A DNA stretch of 41,497 nucleotides from Deltaproteobacteria bacterium (GTDB lineage: Bacteria; Desulfobacterota; Syntrophia; Syntrophales; UBA2210), in contig JAFDAS010000028.1 in the NCBI GenBank assembly GCA_019313695.1, forward strand, positions 1-41,497, given 5' to 3'. Every line of letters starts with the position of its first letter. The first letter of the stretch is position 1. The translations under genes were made by a program, and so were the position numbers. The notes beneath the pieces are model-generated. The model saw only the letters and a program-made list of their open reading frames with translations, was not told the DNA's origin and ran no database searches. This document shows, piece after piece, positions 1 to 10,545 of this stretch.

Positions 1-202
1 CATTCAATCCCTCAGAAGCTGCATGCAATGTTATCAACAGGTTGCGCACACATAATCACTAAAAATGCCCTTATTTTGTTGCTTTTTGTGAAAATGGGGT
101 TAAACTTGGGCTAAGGGAAGATTTTATTTTTTTTTATTCGCTTGCTGTTCAGTTCAAGGTGAGGTCAGGGAAAAAGATACCTCTGCCCGCTCGATTTCCC
201 TC

Positions 203-856
203 TCAGTAAACCCACCCTAAAAAACCCATGCAGATTATGTTCGCAATGATAGCTATTGCATAGATGATGCTCACCATTGTGACTTTTGCCTTAATCGTTC
301 TCAGGCTGATAACGATAACTGCAGCCACGTAGAAGTGGAGGTAACCGAAGATGAAAATCAGCCAGATGCCGCCGAATGACCTGTACCACCAGGGATATTC
401 CCACACAAGGTGGCCACCCATGTTCAGGATAACTTCCACAAAGACACAGAATACTGCATAGGCAATCGCCCAGAACCACCAGTTCGGGATCCCCATTATC
501 TTTATGCGCCTGTCCTCAAAAAGGGTGTTGTAAAAGATGATTCCCGAGATGGCGAACATGAACATGATCTCTATATTCCACCCGACCATGGTCCTCAGTG
601 CCGTATCACCTGGTGTCGTCCAGAATGCGGCATGCTGCGTCAGATGGAATACCCATCCGTTCCATGTTTCGTTGATGAAATCCATACCGAAAATCGTCAA
701 CCCGGCAAAGATGGCGTTCCAGTTCCCCGATGACCATGCCTTCTTCATCTCAAAGGTATAGATGTAAAAGACAAAGGCGAGCATGGGTATTACGTACCAC
801 TTAATCATGGAAAGATCTCTAAGGCCTTGAAGCGCTAACTGTGATGCTTCTGTCAT
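203..856 (-). CDS. multi-pass integral membrane protein of unknown function
   Basis: 217-aa ORF with several hydrophobic, Trp/Phe-rich TM-like segments; RBS-like aggagg upstream on the minus strand. Confidence 0.7.
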   Translation of the reverse strand: MTEASQLALQGLRDLSMIKWYVIPMLAFVFYIYTFEMKKAWSSGNWNAIFAGLTIFGMDFINETWNGWVFHLTQHAAFWTTPGDTALRTMVGWNIEIMFMFAISGIIFYNTLFEDRRIKIMGIPNWWFWAIAYAVFCVFVEVILNMGGHLVWEYPWWYRSFGGIWLIFIFGYLHFYVAAVIVISLRTIKAKVTMVSIIYAIAIIANIICMGFLGWVY

Positions 857-967
857 AACAAAATCCTCCTTATATTATTTTTGACGAAACAGAGAATATT
901 GAATCATTACAACTCAGGGTGGAGAGAGGGGAACGTTTCTCTTTCTTTTCAAGAATCGAGGGAGGTA

Positions 968-2194
968 TTACCGGCTTTCTTTCCTCTTTTTCAGGTCCAG
1001 GGCGGCCTTTAGCCCTTTTTGCCTTATGACCTTCAATTTTAGCCTTGTCTCTGTAATCTTGAAGAATCGTTTTCCATATTTTCTCAGGAGTTTTCGGTCG
1101 ATCTCGAATCCGAGTCCCGGTCTTGTGAATGGCTGGAGCATGGCGTTTTTGTCGGGGATAATGGGTTCAATTATCCCTTCTCTGAATTCCGGCACCCACG
1201 AGGGTTCTTCCAATGGGTATTCCAGTGAGCGGTTGTTTTCTTTATCCGAGAGCATCATGTTCCATCCGATATAGAAACCGATGCCGTTCGTCCATGTATG
1301 AGGAGAGAAATCTCTCTTGTTGGCGCGGCACGCCTCAATGACCTTCATGACCTGAGCGATTCCGCCGGCAAATGTAGCGTCGGGCTGATATATGTCGAAA
1401 CAGTCCTTCTCAAACATGATCTTGATTTCATCCCAGCCATAATTGAGCTCGGCTCCGGATATTTTTACACCGGATACCGCTTTCAGCGCCGCGTTGCCGT
1501 CATAATCTCTTGAATCCAGAGGCTCTTCGATCCAGCCGATATCATTCGCGTGACATGCCTTCGCGAATTCTATGGCGCGTTTCAGGTCCCAGGCGGGGAT
1601 CTTATCTACTATCGTGACAAGCCACCCCTGATTTGCGTCGACTCCCAGGCCGAAGTCATCGCCCATGCCCTTCCGGACGGCCTCGATGTGCCGTATGTCG
1701 TCCTTCAGCTCGATGTTTTTGACACGCAGCTTGGCCTCTTTGAATCCTCTTTCTTTCATTGCCAGGAGTTCATCGACCCTTTGCTCCGGTTCATGCATCT
1801 CACCGGTGGAGCAGTAAACGGGGATCGGCCTGGCATTTCCGCCCAGGATTTCGTATACCGGTTTCCCCAGACTCTTTCCGATGATGTCCCAGCAGGCAGG
1901 TTCTATCCAGAAGTTTCTCCATCCCAGGAACCCCGCCTGTTTCAGAAGGCTCTGTATTCCTTCAATGTCGGTGGGATCGGCTCCTATCAGGTAGCCCCCT
2001 ATGAGGTCGCCCAATCCCTGCCTCTCGACACCGAGGGCGGCCCCCGCGGAATATCCCTCTATCCCGTCATCTGTCGTAATTTTTATCAGGGTAAAACCGT
2101 TGTGGGTCTGGGGATAGCCGGGAATCCATGTCGGCCAGAAGGTATGTTTCAGCGGGACCGATACATGGTACAGTTCTATTGCCGATATCTTCAT
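968..2194 (-). CDS. mandelate racemase/muconate lactonizing enzyme (enolase superfamily) protein
   Basis: Motifs DDGIEGYS, AKLRVKN, GVDANQGW, WIEEPL, SGAELN, QPDATFAGGI; likely start MKISAIEL after ggaggcaagcc, 9 codons inside the listed ORF. Confidence 0.85.
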   Translation of the reverse strand: MKISAIELYHVSVPLKHTFWPTWIPGYPQTHNGFTLIKITTDDGIEGYSAGAALGVERQGLGDLIGGYLIGADPTDIEGIQSLLKQAGFLGWRNFWIEPACWDIIGKSLGKPVYEILGGNARPIPVYCSTGEMHEPEQRVDELLAMKERGFKEAKLRVKNIELKDDIRHIEAVRKGMGDDFGLGVDANQGWLVTIVDKIPAWDLKRAIEFAKACHANDIGWIEEPLDSRDYDGNAALKAVSGVKISGAELNYGWDEIKIMFEKDCFDIYQPDATFAGGIAQVMKVIEACRANKRDFSPHTWTNGIGFYIGWNMMLSDKENNRSLEYPLEEPSWVPEFREGIIEPIIPDKNAMLQPFTRPGLGFEIDRKLLRKYGKRFFKITETRLKLKVIRQKGLKAALDLKKRKESR

Positions 2195-2210
2195 GGCTTG
2201 CCTCCTTCGT

Positions 2211-2304
2211 AATAGGGACACTTTCCTATTTAAACTGCATTCACTATTTATACCCGAGTGATTACGTCTATTTATTAAATAGGGAAGTGTCCCTATTTAA
2301 ACTG
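2211..2304. repeat. paired palindromic repeat (AATAGGGACACTTxCCTATTTAAACTG), REP/REPIN-like
   Basis: Arms 2211-2237 and 2277-2304; right arm AAATAGGGA-AGTG-TCCCTATTT is a perfect hairpin and its stem matches the left arm. Confidence 0.75.
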
Positions 2305-3309
2305 TGGAAGCTCAAACATTTCAAGGTTCTCAAACATGGCTGAATATCTGCCCTCTTCCATGCCCCGCACCAGTTCGATTACCTTATCATTCACGGGCGT
2401 GGGTACATCCGTTTTTCTGCCGTTATCGCAGACCACTCCGTTAATCGCATTAATCTCCGTTTTTAATCCCTTCTCGACATCCTGAAGCATACTGGCCTTC
2501 AGAAGGGCATGGGGTCTGAAAACGAGTTCAAACAGGTCGAGTTTGCCCTTCAATTCCTCCCTGTTGTTAAAGGCAAGGATATTCACATCGACACCCTGCA
2601 TCGGCTCCATGGTGATTCCTGATTTTGCGGCCACCTTGAGAGTTTCATTCGCGATATGTGCCACGCAGGTAAGTGCTTTTTCGTTGTCGAGAATATCCCC
2701 GAAGGTACACCCCAGAGATGCCGACATCCCGCTCATGGTCGCGTTGACAAGGAGTTTGGTCCACCGAACCCCCGTAAGATTCTCCGTGATCACGACCGGA
2801 CAGATACACTCCAGAATTTCTGCCACTTTCCTGGTTCGCTCCTTCACGGTGCCGTCAGGTTCTCCCATATCAAAGGTCATCTTATCCGTTTCGGATGTAA
2901 GCTCAGTAACGCCGGGCCTGAGCCAGGTAGCGCCCCAGCCTACGGCGCAGCCCATTACCTTTTCTTTTCCCACATATGTTCCGACACTTTCTTCAGGAAC
3001 ACCGTTCTGCAACGTGCAGACGATACTGTCCTTATGAAGATGGGGGACAAGGGCGTTCAAAGCAGGTTCATTACTGGTTTGCTTAACCAGATAGAAGACA
3101 ATGTCGTAGGTCCCTTTCATCTGATCCGGTGTAATAGCCTTTACGGGGATATTCAGCTCCATTTTTCCCGTAATCGTAGCCCCGTTCTTGTTCATGGCAT
3201 CCACATGATCTCTGTTAGCATCGATCAGCGTAACGTCATACCCGTTCTTTGTCATCAGTGCTCCCGCTATTGTTCCCATGGAGCCCGCGCCTAAAACTGC
3301 CAGTTTCAT
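2293..3309 (-). CDS. 2-dehydropantoate 2-reductase (ApbA/PanE family)
   Basis: N-terminal MKLAVLGAGSMGTIAGALMTKNGYDVTLID Rossmann motif; ketopantoate reductase-like C-terminal half. Confidence 0.88.
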   Translation of the reverse strand: MKLAVLGAGSMGTIAGALMTKNGYDVTLIDANRDHVDAMNKNGATITGKMELNIPVKAITPDQMKGTYDIVFYLVKQTSNEPALNALVPHLHKDSIVCTLQNGVPEESVGTYVGKEKVMGCAVGWGATWLRPGVTELTSETDKMTFDMGEPDGTVKERTRKVAEILECICPVVITENLTGVRWTKLLVNATMSGMSASLGCTFGDILDNEKALTCVAHIANETLKVAAKSGITMEPMQGVDVNILAFNNREELKGKLDLFELVFRPHALLKASMLQDVEKGLKTEINAINGVVCDNGRKTDVPTPVNDKVIELVRGMEEGRYSAMFENLEMFELPQFK

Positions 3310-3399
3310 TATTTTTTCTCCTTATCAATTAGTGAATTAATATGAGGAATACATACACACATCGGGAAATCAGTCAAGGATTTTAAGTGTGGGATTCAC

Positions 3400-3436
3400 A
3401 AAAAAAAGCCCGGGGTCAACCCCCGGGCTTTTTTTG
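3400..3436 (-). terminator. Rho-independent terminator downstream of dnaK
   Basis: aaaaaaagcccggggtcaacccccgggctttttttg: GC-rich hairpin with A/T tracts on both sides. Confidence 0.85.
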
Positions 3437-3519
3437 TTTTCAGGTATTCCAGATTATGAATCTTATATTTACTTCCTCGCTAATCCCGACTCGTCGGGAC
3501 AGCCTATCCACCTGAATAG

Positions 3520-5442
3520 CTACTCCTTATTGACTTCCTCGAAATCGGCATCCACCACGTCGTCGTCGGCCTTGGCCGATTCGGCCTGCGCGCCTTCTCC
3601 AGAAGTTCCGGTTGCATCCGCCTCCGTCTCTTTCGCGGTTGCCTTCGCGTACATGGCCTCCGCCAGTTTGTGCGATGCCTGGGTTGCTTCCTCCTGGGCG
3701 GTCTTTATGGCGTCGACGTCATCCCCCTCCATGGCCGTTTTGAGTTTGGCGATGGAGTCTTCTATCCTGGATTTCTGGTCGGCGTCTATCTGATCGCCCA
3801 TCTCTTTCAGGTTCTTTTCGGTACCGTAGATCAGCGAGTCTGCCTGATTCCTGAGTTCTATAAGTTCCTTTTTCTTCTTGTCCTCTTCTTCGTGAGCCTC
3901 CGCGTCTTTCACCAGTTTGTCGATCTCTTCTTCGGAGAGTCCGCTCGAAGCGGTGATCTTGATGCTCTGTTCCTTCCCCGTGCCGAGATCCTTTGCTGAC
4001 ACATGGACGATGCCGTTGGCGTCGATATCAAAGGTGACATCGATCTGCGGAAGTCCCCTGGGCGCCGGCGGAATGCCTGTAAGCTCAAATCTTCCCAGAG
4101 TCCTGTTGTCCGCCGCCATGGAGCGCTCTCCCTGCAGGACATGTATGCTCACCGCAGGCTGGTTGTCCGCGGCCGTGGAGAATACCTGGCTCTTTTTGGT
4201 CGGTATGGTGGCATTTTTCTCGATCAGTTTTGTCAAAACACCTCCCAGGGTTTCTATACCGAGAGACAGGGGCGTTACGTCCAGAAGGAGGACATCCTTT
4301 ACATCACCGGCCAGAACTCCAGCCTGGATGGCGGCTCCCACGGCAACCACCTCATCGGGGTTGACTCCCTTGTTGGGCTCCTTGCCGAATATCTCTTTGA
4401 CCTTCTGTTGTACCCGGGGCATACGTGTCATACCTCCGACGAGGATGACCTCGTTTACGTCCGAGGCGCTCAGGCCGGCATCCTTCAGCGCGGTTTTGCA
4501 TGGCGCGGCAAGCTTTTCTATCAGATCTTCGACCAGCATCTCCAGTTTGGCCCTGGTTAGCTTGATGTTGAGATGTTTTGGACCGGACGCGTCGGCCGTG
4601 ACGAAGGGCAGATTTATGTCTGTCTCCATGGCTGAGGAGAGTTCCATTTTCGCCTTCTCCGCCGCTTCCTTGATGCGCTGGAGGGCCATCTTGTCGCTTC
4701 TCAGATCGATTCCCTGATCCTTTTTGAATTCATCCGCTATATAGTCTATCAGTTTCTGATCGAAGTCTTCGCCTCCCAGATGGGTGTCGCCATTGGTCGA
4801 TTTGACCTCAAAAACGCCCCCACCCAGTTCAAGGATAGAGATATCAAAGGTTCCCCCGCCCAGATCGAATACCGCTATCTTCTCGTCTCCTTTCTTGTCG
4901 AGACCGTAGGAGAGCGCTGCCGCGGTCGGCTCGTTTATTATTCGAAGGACGTTCAATCCCGCGACCTTCCCGGCGTCCTTTGTCGCCTGTCTCTGTGAAT
5001 CATTGAAATAGGCTGGAACTGTAATTACCGCGTCGTCTATCTTTTCTCCCAGATAATCTTCAGCGGTCTGTTTCATCTTTGCCAGTATCATCGAAGATAT
5101 CTCCGGCGTGCTGTAGTTCTTGTCCCTTATCGTTATCTGAGCATCGCCGTTTGCCGCCTCTGTAATCTTGAAGGGGCTGATGGTAATATCGTATTGCACT
5201 TCCTTTGACGAATATTTTCTTCCTATCAGTCTCTTTACCGCGTAAACGGTATTTTCCGGATTGGTGATCGCCTGTCTTCTTGCGACCTGCCCGATCAGAC
5301 GCTCTCCGCTGTCCGTAAAGGCTACCACTGATGGAGTAGTCCTGCCTCCTTCCTGGTTTGCTATCACATTCGGGTCGCTCCCTTCCATTACAGCGACACA
5401 CGAGTTTGTTGTTCCCAGATCGATTCCTATAATTTTACCCAT
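3520..5442 (-). CDS. dnaK: molecular chaperone DnaK (Hsp70)
   Basis: [65 protein letters not shown]. Confidence 0.98.
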   Translation of the reverse strand: MGKIIGIDLGTTNSCVAVMEGSDPNVIANQEGGRTTPSVVAFTDSGERLIGQVARRQAITNPENTVYAVKRLIGRKYSSKEVQYDITISPFKITEAANGDAQITIRDKNYSTPEISSMILAKMKQTAEDYLGEKIDDAVITVPAYFNDSQRQATKDAGKVAGLNVLRIINEPTAAALSYGLDKKGDEKIAVFDLGGGTFDISILELGGGVFEVKSTNGDTHLGGEDFDQKLIDYIADEFKKDQGIDLRSDKMALQRIKEAAEKAKMELSSAMETDINLPFVTADASGPKHLNIKLTRAKLEMLVEDLIEKLAAPCKTALKDAGLSASDVNEVILVGGMTRMPRVQQKVKEIFGKEPNKGVNPDEVVAVGAAIQAGVLAGDVKDVLLLDVTPLSLGIETLGGVLTKLIEKNATIPTKKSQVFSTAADNQPAVSIHVLQGERSMAADNRTLGRFELTGIPPAPRGLPQIDVTFDIDANGIVHVSAKDLGTGKEQSIKITASSGLSEEEIDKLVKDAEAHEEEDKKKKELIELRNQADSLIYGTEKNLKEMGDQIDADQKSRIEDSIAKLKTAMEGDDVDAIKTAQEEATQASHKLAEAMYAKATAKETEADATGTSGEGAQAESAKADDDVVDADFEEVNKE

Positions 5443-5469
5443 TTTAATCAGTCCTCCTGTTGTATTATC

Positions 5470-6042
5470 CTATTTGTTTATGTTCTTTGACTTTGAAATA
5501 GACACCTTTGACGGCCTCAGCAATCTTCCGTTCAGCAGGTATCCCTTTTCAAATTCTCCCACAACCTTGTTGTCTTCTTCCTTTTTGTCCTCCACCTGCA
5601 TCATCGCCTCGTGGAAGTTGGGGTCAAAGTCTTTGCCGATGGCGTCTATCCCCTCGACGCCATGTTTGCCGAGCACGGAGATAAAGTTATCGCGGATCAG
5701 GTTGAGTCCATCCACGAATGCCTCAAAGTCTTCCGAATTAGATGCGTGCTCCAGCGCCCTCTCCATGCTGTCCACTGTCGGCAGAATGTCCTTTATGAGG
5801 GTTTCATTGCCATATTTTATAAAATTTTCACGGTCTTTTACCGCCCGTTTTTTATAATTTTCAAACTCGGCGCAGGCGCGCAGGTATTTGTCGTAGTTTT
5901 CGGAAGCCTCTCTCCCGGTCTCTTCCAGTCTTGTGAGAAGTTCTTTCTTTGAGACCGGTTTTGCGTGAGCGGCATCCTGTTTTGCCTTGTCGCTGTGTTC
6001 TTTCTCCTTATGTTCCCTGTCTTTCACCAACTCTTCGACCAT
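5470..6042 (-). CDS. grpE: nucleotide exchange factor GrpE
   Basis: Coiled-coil N-terminus, RACAEFENYKKRAVKDRENFIKYGNE, GVEGIDAIGKDFDPNFHEAMMQVE; immediately upstream of dnaK. Confidence 0.95.
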   Translation of the reverse strand: MVEELVKDREHKEKEHSDKAKQDAAHAKPVSKKELLTRLEETGREASENYDKYLRACAEFENYKKRAVKDRENFIKYGNETLIKDILPTVDSMERALEHASNSEDFEAFVDGLNLIRDNFISVLGKHGVEGIDAIGKDFDPNFHEAMMQVEDKKEEDNKVVGEFEKGYLLNGRLLRPSKVSISKSKNINK

Positions 6043-6067
6043 AGCTATATGATTATCCTCTGGTTAT

Positions 6068-6718
6068 TCAGGAGTGATTCTCCGGTTTTTTGAAAAGCCT
6101 GTAATCTATCATGTCACATATGACGTGCCCCGCTGTAATGTGAGCCTCCTGAATGCGGGGCGTACTGTTGGAGGAAACGTTAAGACAGAAGTCTACCATC
6201 TCCGCCATTCTTCCCCCATCCTTTCCGGTGAAGGCTATGGTCGTCATCCCCAGTCTGTCTGCGACTTCAAAGGCCTTCAACACGTTGGGTGAAGAACCGC
6301 TGGTGCTTATGCCCCACGCCACGTCTCCCGCGTGTCCCAGTGCTTTTATCTGCTTGGAGAAGACCTCCGAGAAATCATAGTCGTTGGCGATGCTCGTTAT
6401 CACGGATGTATCGGTGCTGAGAGCGATTGCCGGAAGGGGAGGTCTCTCTATCAGGAATCTGTTGACGAATTCCGCCGCGATGTGCTGGGCATCCGCGGCG
6501 CTTCCCCCGTTTCCGAACAGGAGTATCTTGTTGCCTCCGCTGAGGGCCTGCGTTATGACATCGATTACCTTGACGAGCCTGGAGAGGTTCTCATTTACGA
6601 AAATCTCTTTAACGCGGCTGCTCTCCCGAAATGACCTTATTATTATGTCTTCAATGTCTTCCATCTTATCTTCACCGTTCCTGAGGCGTAATATATTTAT
6701 CGTATTTTCATATGTCAA
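6068..6718 (-). CDS. gmhA: SIS-domain phosphoheptose isomerase (GmhA-like)
   Basis: ILLFGNGGSAADAQHIAAEFVNRFL..RPPLPAIALSTDTSVITSIANDYDF, ISTSGSSPNVLKA, QEAHITAGHVICDMID. Confidence 0.88.
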   Translation of the reverse strand: MTYENTINILRLRNGEDKMEDIEDIIIRSFRESSRVKEIFVNENLSRLVKVIDVITQALSGGNKILLFGNGGSAADAQHIAAEFVNRFLIERPPLPAIALSTDTSVITSIANDYDFSEVFSKQIKALGHAGDVAWGISTSGSSPNVLKAFEVADRLGMTTIAFTGKDGGRMAEMVDFCLNVSSNSTPRIQEAHITAGHVICDMIDYRLFKKPENHS

Positions 6719-6967
6719 GGAACACGGCTTTTATAATTGGAAAATGGGATTGAAAGAATGCCTGATACATGTTAGAGATTCCTTCCACATTGATTAAGTC
6801 AGCAAGCATAAATAACTCATACACCTTGCTTGCCCTTTTGCTTGTTTTCTGTGTTGTGTCAAAGCTTGCATAACTCGTTATGCCCGCTTCGACACGCCTT
6901 GAAAACAAACAACATTACGACGCAATCTGTATAACTTATTTATTCTTGATTCCTAAGGGAGAGCAGC

Positions 6968-8335
6968 ATGAATAGAAAATATAACCCCGGAGAAATAGAG
7001 GAAAAGTGGCAGAAATTCTGGGAAGATGAAAAGACGTTCAAGGTGATTGAAGACACTGAAAGGGAGAAATATTATCTTCTGGAGATGTTTCCCTATCCCT
7101 CAGGCAAGATTCATATGGGGCATGTGAGAAATTATACCATAGGCGATGTGGTGGCAAGATACAAGAAGATGAGGGGATATAACGTTCTTCATCCCATAGG
7201 GTGGGATTCCTTCGGCATGCCCGCGGAAAATGCCGCCATCGAGCATGGAATACCCCCCGCGAAGTGGACAAACGAAAATATCGATTTCATGAAGAAACAG
7301 CTCAAGAGGATGGGATTCAGTTATGATTGGGACAGGGAGATATCCACCTGTGAGCCGGAATATTACAGGTGGGAGCAGCTCTTTTTCCTCTGGATGTACG
7401 AAAAGGGCCTTGCCTATAAAAAGGGCGGGTCTGTCAACTGGTGTCCCGCATGCAAAACAGTTCTGGCCAATGAACAGGTGGAGGCGGGTCTGTGCTGGAG
7501 ATGTGGAAGCGAGGTCACCGAAAAGTATTTTGACCAGTGGTTTTTCCGTATTACCGATTATGTGGAGGAGCTTCTGGATGGTTGCGACAAACTGCCCGGC
7601 TGGCCGGAGCGGGTGCTCACGATGCAGCGAAACTGGATCGGCAAGAGTTTCGGATGTGAACTCGTTTTTCCCATGGCCGATTCCGATGATGTAATCAAGG
7701 TTTTTACCACCAGACAGGACACGATATTCGGCGCTACATTCATGCTGATAGCGGCGGAGCATCCCCTTGTAATGGAATTAGCGAAGGGGAAACCGGTGGA
7801 ACAGGATGTCAAAGATTTTGTAGAGCGCGTCAAGAAACAGGACAAGATGATGAGAACGTCCGATTATTACGAGAAGGAGGGCGTGTTCCTGGATGCCTTC
7901 TGTCTTAACCCGGTTACGGAGAAAAAGATGCCGATCTACGCGGCGAATTTTGTGCTGGCGGATTATGGCACCGGCTGTGTCATGGCCGTTCCAACGCATG
8001 ATCAGCGCGACTTTGAATTCGCCGAAAAGTACGGCCTTGAGAGGATTGTGGTTATACAGAATCCCGCAGATCCGCTGGAGGCCGACACCATGGCCGAGGC
8101 CTATGTGGATGAGGGAACCCTGATTAATTCCGGGAAGTTCGACGGCATGAAAAATATGCAGGCACTGGAGGACATCGCGGAATATCTGGAATCCATAGGG
8201 AGGGGGAGAAAGACCATAGAGTATCGCCTGAGAGACTGGGGCATATCCAGGCAGCGCTACTGGGGGACTCCAATTCCCATCATCAACTGCGAAAAGTGCG
8301 GCGCCATTAACAGGTGCGGGGGGATCTCCGCTTGA
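6968..8335 (+). CDS. leuS: leucyl-tRNA synthetase, N-terminal part (gene interrupted)
   Basis: [68 protein letters not shown]; ends at [15 protein letters not shown]. Confidence 0.93.
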   Translation: MNRKYNPGEIEEKWQKFWEDEKTFKVIEDTEREKYYLLEMFPYPSGKIHMGHVRNYTIGDVVARYKKMRGYNVLHPIGWDSFGMPAENAAIEHGIPPAKWTNENIDFMKKQLKRMGFSYDWDREISTCEPEYYRWEQLFFLWMYEKGLAYKKGGSVNWCPACKTVLANEQVEAGLCWRCGSEVTEKYFDQWFFRITDYVEELLDGCDKLPGWPERVLTMQRNWIGKSFGCELVFPMADSDDVIKVFTTRQDTIFGATFMLIAAEHPLVMELAKGKPVEQDVKDFVERVKKQDKMMRTSDYYEKEGVFLDAFCLNPVTEKKMPIYAANFVLADYGTGCVMAVPTHDQRDFEFAEKYGLERIVVIQNPADPLEADTMAEAYVDEGTLINSGKFDGMKNMQALEDIAEYLESIGRGRKTIEYRLRDWGISRQRYWGTPIPIINCEKCGAINRCGGISA

Positions 8336-8339
8336 GACG

Positions 8340-9500
8340 ATGGACTCATTCATAACCGTGACCTGCCCCAATTGTGGAGTACCGGCGAAGAGGGAAACGG
8401 ATACAATGGACACATTTGTTGAGTCCTCATGGTATTTTGACCGGTTCTGCTGCGCGGATTGTTCTGAGAAGCCGGGTCTTGACAGGGCGAAAGTGGATTA
8501 CTGGATGCCCGTGGATCAGTATATAGGCGGAATCGAACATGCCATACTGCACCTTCTTTACGCGAGGTTCTACACGAAGATGCTCAGAGACTTCGGTGTG
8601 GTCGGTGTGGACGAGCCCTTTTCCAACCTGCTTACCCAGGGAATGGTCTGCAAGGAGACGATGAAGTGCGGGAAGCATGGCTACCTGCTGCCCGAAGAGG
8701 TGAAGGATGGGAAATGCACCCATTGCGGTCTTGAGGCAAAGACAGGGAAGACCGAGAAGATGTCAAAATCCCTGAAGAATGTTGTCGATCCCAATTATAT
8801 AATCGATGAATACGGGGCAGACACGGCGAGGATCTTCTGTCTCTTTGCCGCGCCGCCTGAAAGGGATCTGGAATGGAGTGATCAAGGCGTTGACGGCTCT
8901 TTCCGTTTTATTAGCAGGGTGTGGCGTATAGTTGTGGATTATCTTGATGATATCAAAAGCGTGGCGCCTTTTGACGGCGAAGAGAAAATCGAAGGTAATC
9001 TTAAGAACCTGAGAAAGAAGACGCATCAGACGATCAGAAAGGTTACAACCGATATAGAGGACAGGTTTCACTTCAACACGGCGATCAGCGCGGTCATGGA
9101 ACTTGTAAACACGCTCTATCAGACCGGACGACCGGAGAAGGGTGACAGGAAAGCCCTTTCTGTGATAAGAGAAACAGTGGGGACCGTCATAATTCTCCTG
9201 TCACCCATCGTGCCGCATGTGACGGAAGAACTGTGGGGCATGATCGGCGGAAGGGAAAGGCTTTCCGAAACCGCCTGGCCTTCTTTTGATGAAGCGGTTG
9301 CCGCGGAGGAAGAAATTACTATAGTCGTTCAGGTCAATGGAAAGGTGCGAAGCCGGATACAGGTCGCCGCGGATGAATCCGACGAAAAGATCAAGAAGCT
9401 TGCCCTGAATGATGAAAGAATAAAACAGCTTACAGGGGATAAGGATGTAATCAAGGAGATCTATGTCCCAAAAAAGCTGGTGAATATTGTTGTTAAGTAA
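8340..9500 (+). CDS. leuS: leucyl-tRNA synthetase, C-terminal part (gene interrupted)
   Basis: [49 protein letters not shown]; frame +1 relative to the 5' part. Confidence 0.93.
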   Translation: MDSFITVTCPNCGVPAKRETDTMDTFVESSWYFDRFCCADCSEKPGLDRAKVDYWMPVDQYIGGIEHAILHLLYARFYTKMLRDFGVVGVDEPFSNLLTQGMVCKETMKCGKHGYLLPEEVKDGKCTHCGLEAKTGKTEKMSKSLKNVVDPNYIIDEYGADTARIFCLFAAPPERDLEWSDQGVDGSFRFISRVWRIVVDYLDDIKSVAPFDGEEKIEGNLKNLRKKTHQTIRKVTTDIEDRFHFNTAISAVMELVNTLYQTGRPEKGDRKALSVIRETVGTVIILLSPIVPHVTEELWGMIGGRERLSETAWPSFDEAVAAEEEITIVVQVNGKVRSRIQVAADESDEKIKKLALNDERIKQLTGDKDVIKEIYVPKKLVNIVVK

Positions 9501-9607
9501 GGGTTCAAGGGGGCGAGGGCTCAAGGGTTCGAGTGAAAGGCACAGGGACATCCTGACCTCGCAACCCGCAACTCGTAACCCGAAACGCTTTAAACCGGAG
9601 GTATCTC

Positions 9608-10123
9608 ATGAAAATAAAATGGATTATATATGGTTTGCTGTTGTTCTCCTGCCTGGGTTGCGGGTATCATTTTTCTCCGGGTGGAGAGAATATAGACACC
9701 GATATACGGAAGGTTTTTATCGGTAATTTTTCCAACAGCACCAGCGAAGTGAATGTTGAAAACTATGTAAGAAACGCGTTTTTCAGTCGTTTCAGAAGGA
9801 GTGCCAGGTTCACTCTGGTTGCCGGCAAAGGTGAGGCGGACGCGGTTTTGACGGGGAAGATATTGAGCATTACTTCAGCTCATCTCGCGTACAGCAGCAG
9901 TGACTTAGCCAAAGAGGATCAGGTTTTAATGACACTGGAAGTGGTGTTTCAGAGAACGGACAATAACGGGATTATCTGGATGAACAAAGGCCTCTCGGGG
10001 AGAGAGGCCTATGCGGTGAATGTGAGCACCACCACAACCGCTGCGAACAAGGAAGAAGCCATCAGAAAACTGTCAGTTGACATGGCCGATAAGGCCTACC
10101 GGAATATCATGTCGGGATTCTGA
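9608..10123 (+). CDS. LptE-like LPS assembly lipoprotein
   Basis: Lipobox LLLFSCLGCGYHFSPGGENIDTDIRKVFIGNFSN; position after leuS. Confidence 0.78.
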   Translation: MKIKWIIYGLLLFSCLGCGYHFSPGGENIDTDIRKVFIGNFSNSTSEVNVENYVRNAFFSRFRRSARFTLVAGKGEADAVLTGKILSITSAHLAYSSSDLAKEDQVLMTLEVVFQRTDNNGIIWMNKGLSGREAYAVNVSTTTTAANKEEAIRKLSVDMADKAYRNIMSGF

Positions 10124-10125
10124 TA

Positions 10126-10389
10126 TTATCCCAGGGCGTTTACCTTTTTTGTCAATCTTGATATCTTGCGGGCGGCTGTATTCTTGCGGAATATTCCCTT
10201 GGCGGCTGCTTTGGCTATTGTTTTTGTTGTGTCAAGCAGTACCTTGCGTGACTTTTTCACATCTTTTTCCTCAACGGATTTGAGCGCCGCCTTAACGCTT
10301 GTCTTTACGCGAGTCCTCTCGGAGGTATTTCTCATTCGCCTCTTTTCGCTTTGCCTGGCCCTTTTTTCCGCGGATTTGTGAGTTGCCAA
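10126..10389 (-). CDS. rpsT: 30S ribosomal protein S20
   Basis: MATHKSAEKRARQSEKRRMRNTSERTRVKTSVKAA. Confidence 0.96.
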   Translation of the reverse strand: MATHKSAEKRARQSEKRRMRNTSERTRVKTSVKAALKSVEEKDVKKSRKVLLDTTKTIAKAAAKGIFRKNTAARKISRLTKKVNALG

Positions 10390-10545
10390 AAATATTATCC
10401 TCCCTCGTGAAGTTTTGAAAGAGAACTTCCTATATTACTTTACATATCATGTCAAGCTCAAAAACCGGTCAGAGTTGCCGCTGTGTGAAAAAGGGTTGCT
10501 TTGTTATTTGCAATTGTGGCACAATGAAATTTTTGAAAATGGAGA

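Noticed and set aside
3917-4717. 266-aa + strand ORF (and other ORFs opposite dnaK)
   Set aside because: Antisense to dnaK; low-complexity Ser/Arg-rich translation typical of spurious shadow ORFs.
6708-6908. 66-aa - strand ORF upstream of gmhA
   Set aside because: Short, no recognisable family, overlaps the gmhA 5' end and probable leader region.
6719-6967. T-box or other riboswitch leader upstream of leuS
   Set aside because: No T-box consensus or antiterminator-like motif found; only weak inverted repeats such as GCAAGC...GCTTGC.
6968-9500. Genuine two-subunit LeuRS, as known in Aquifex
   Set aside because: The junction lacks a normally conserved segment and the remnant TGAGGSPL motif persists out of frame, so deletion/frameshift or sequence error is more likely. 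Kept only as an alternative.
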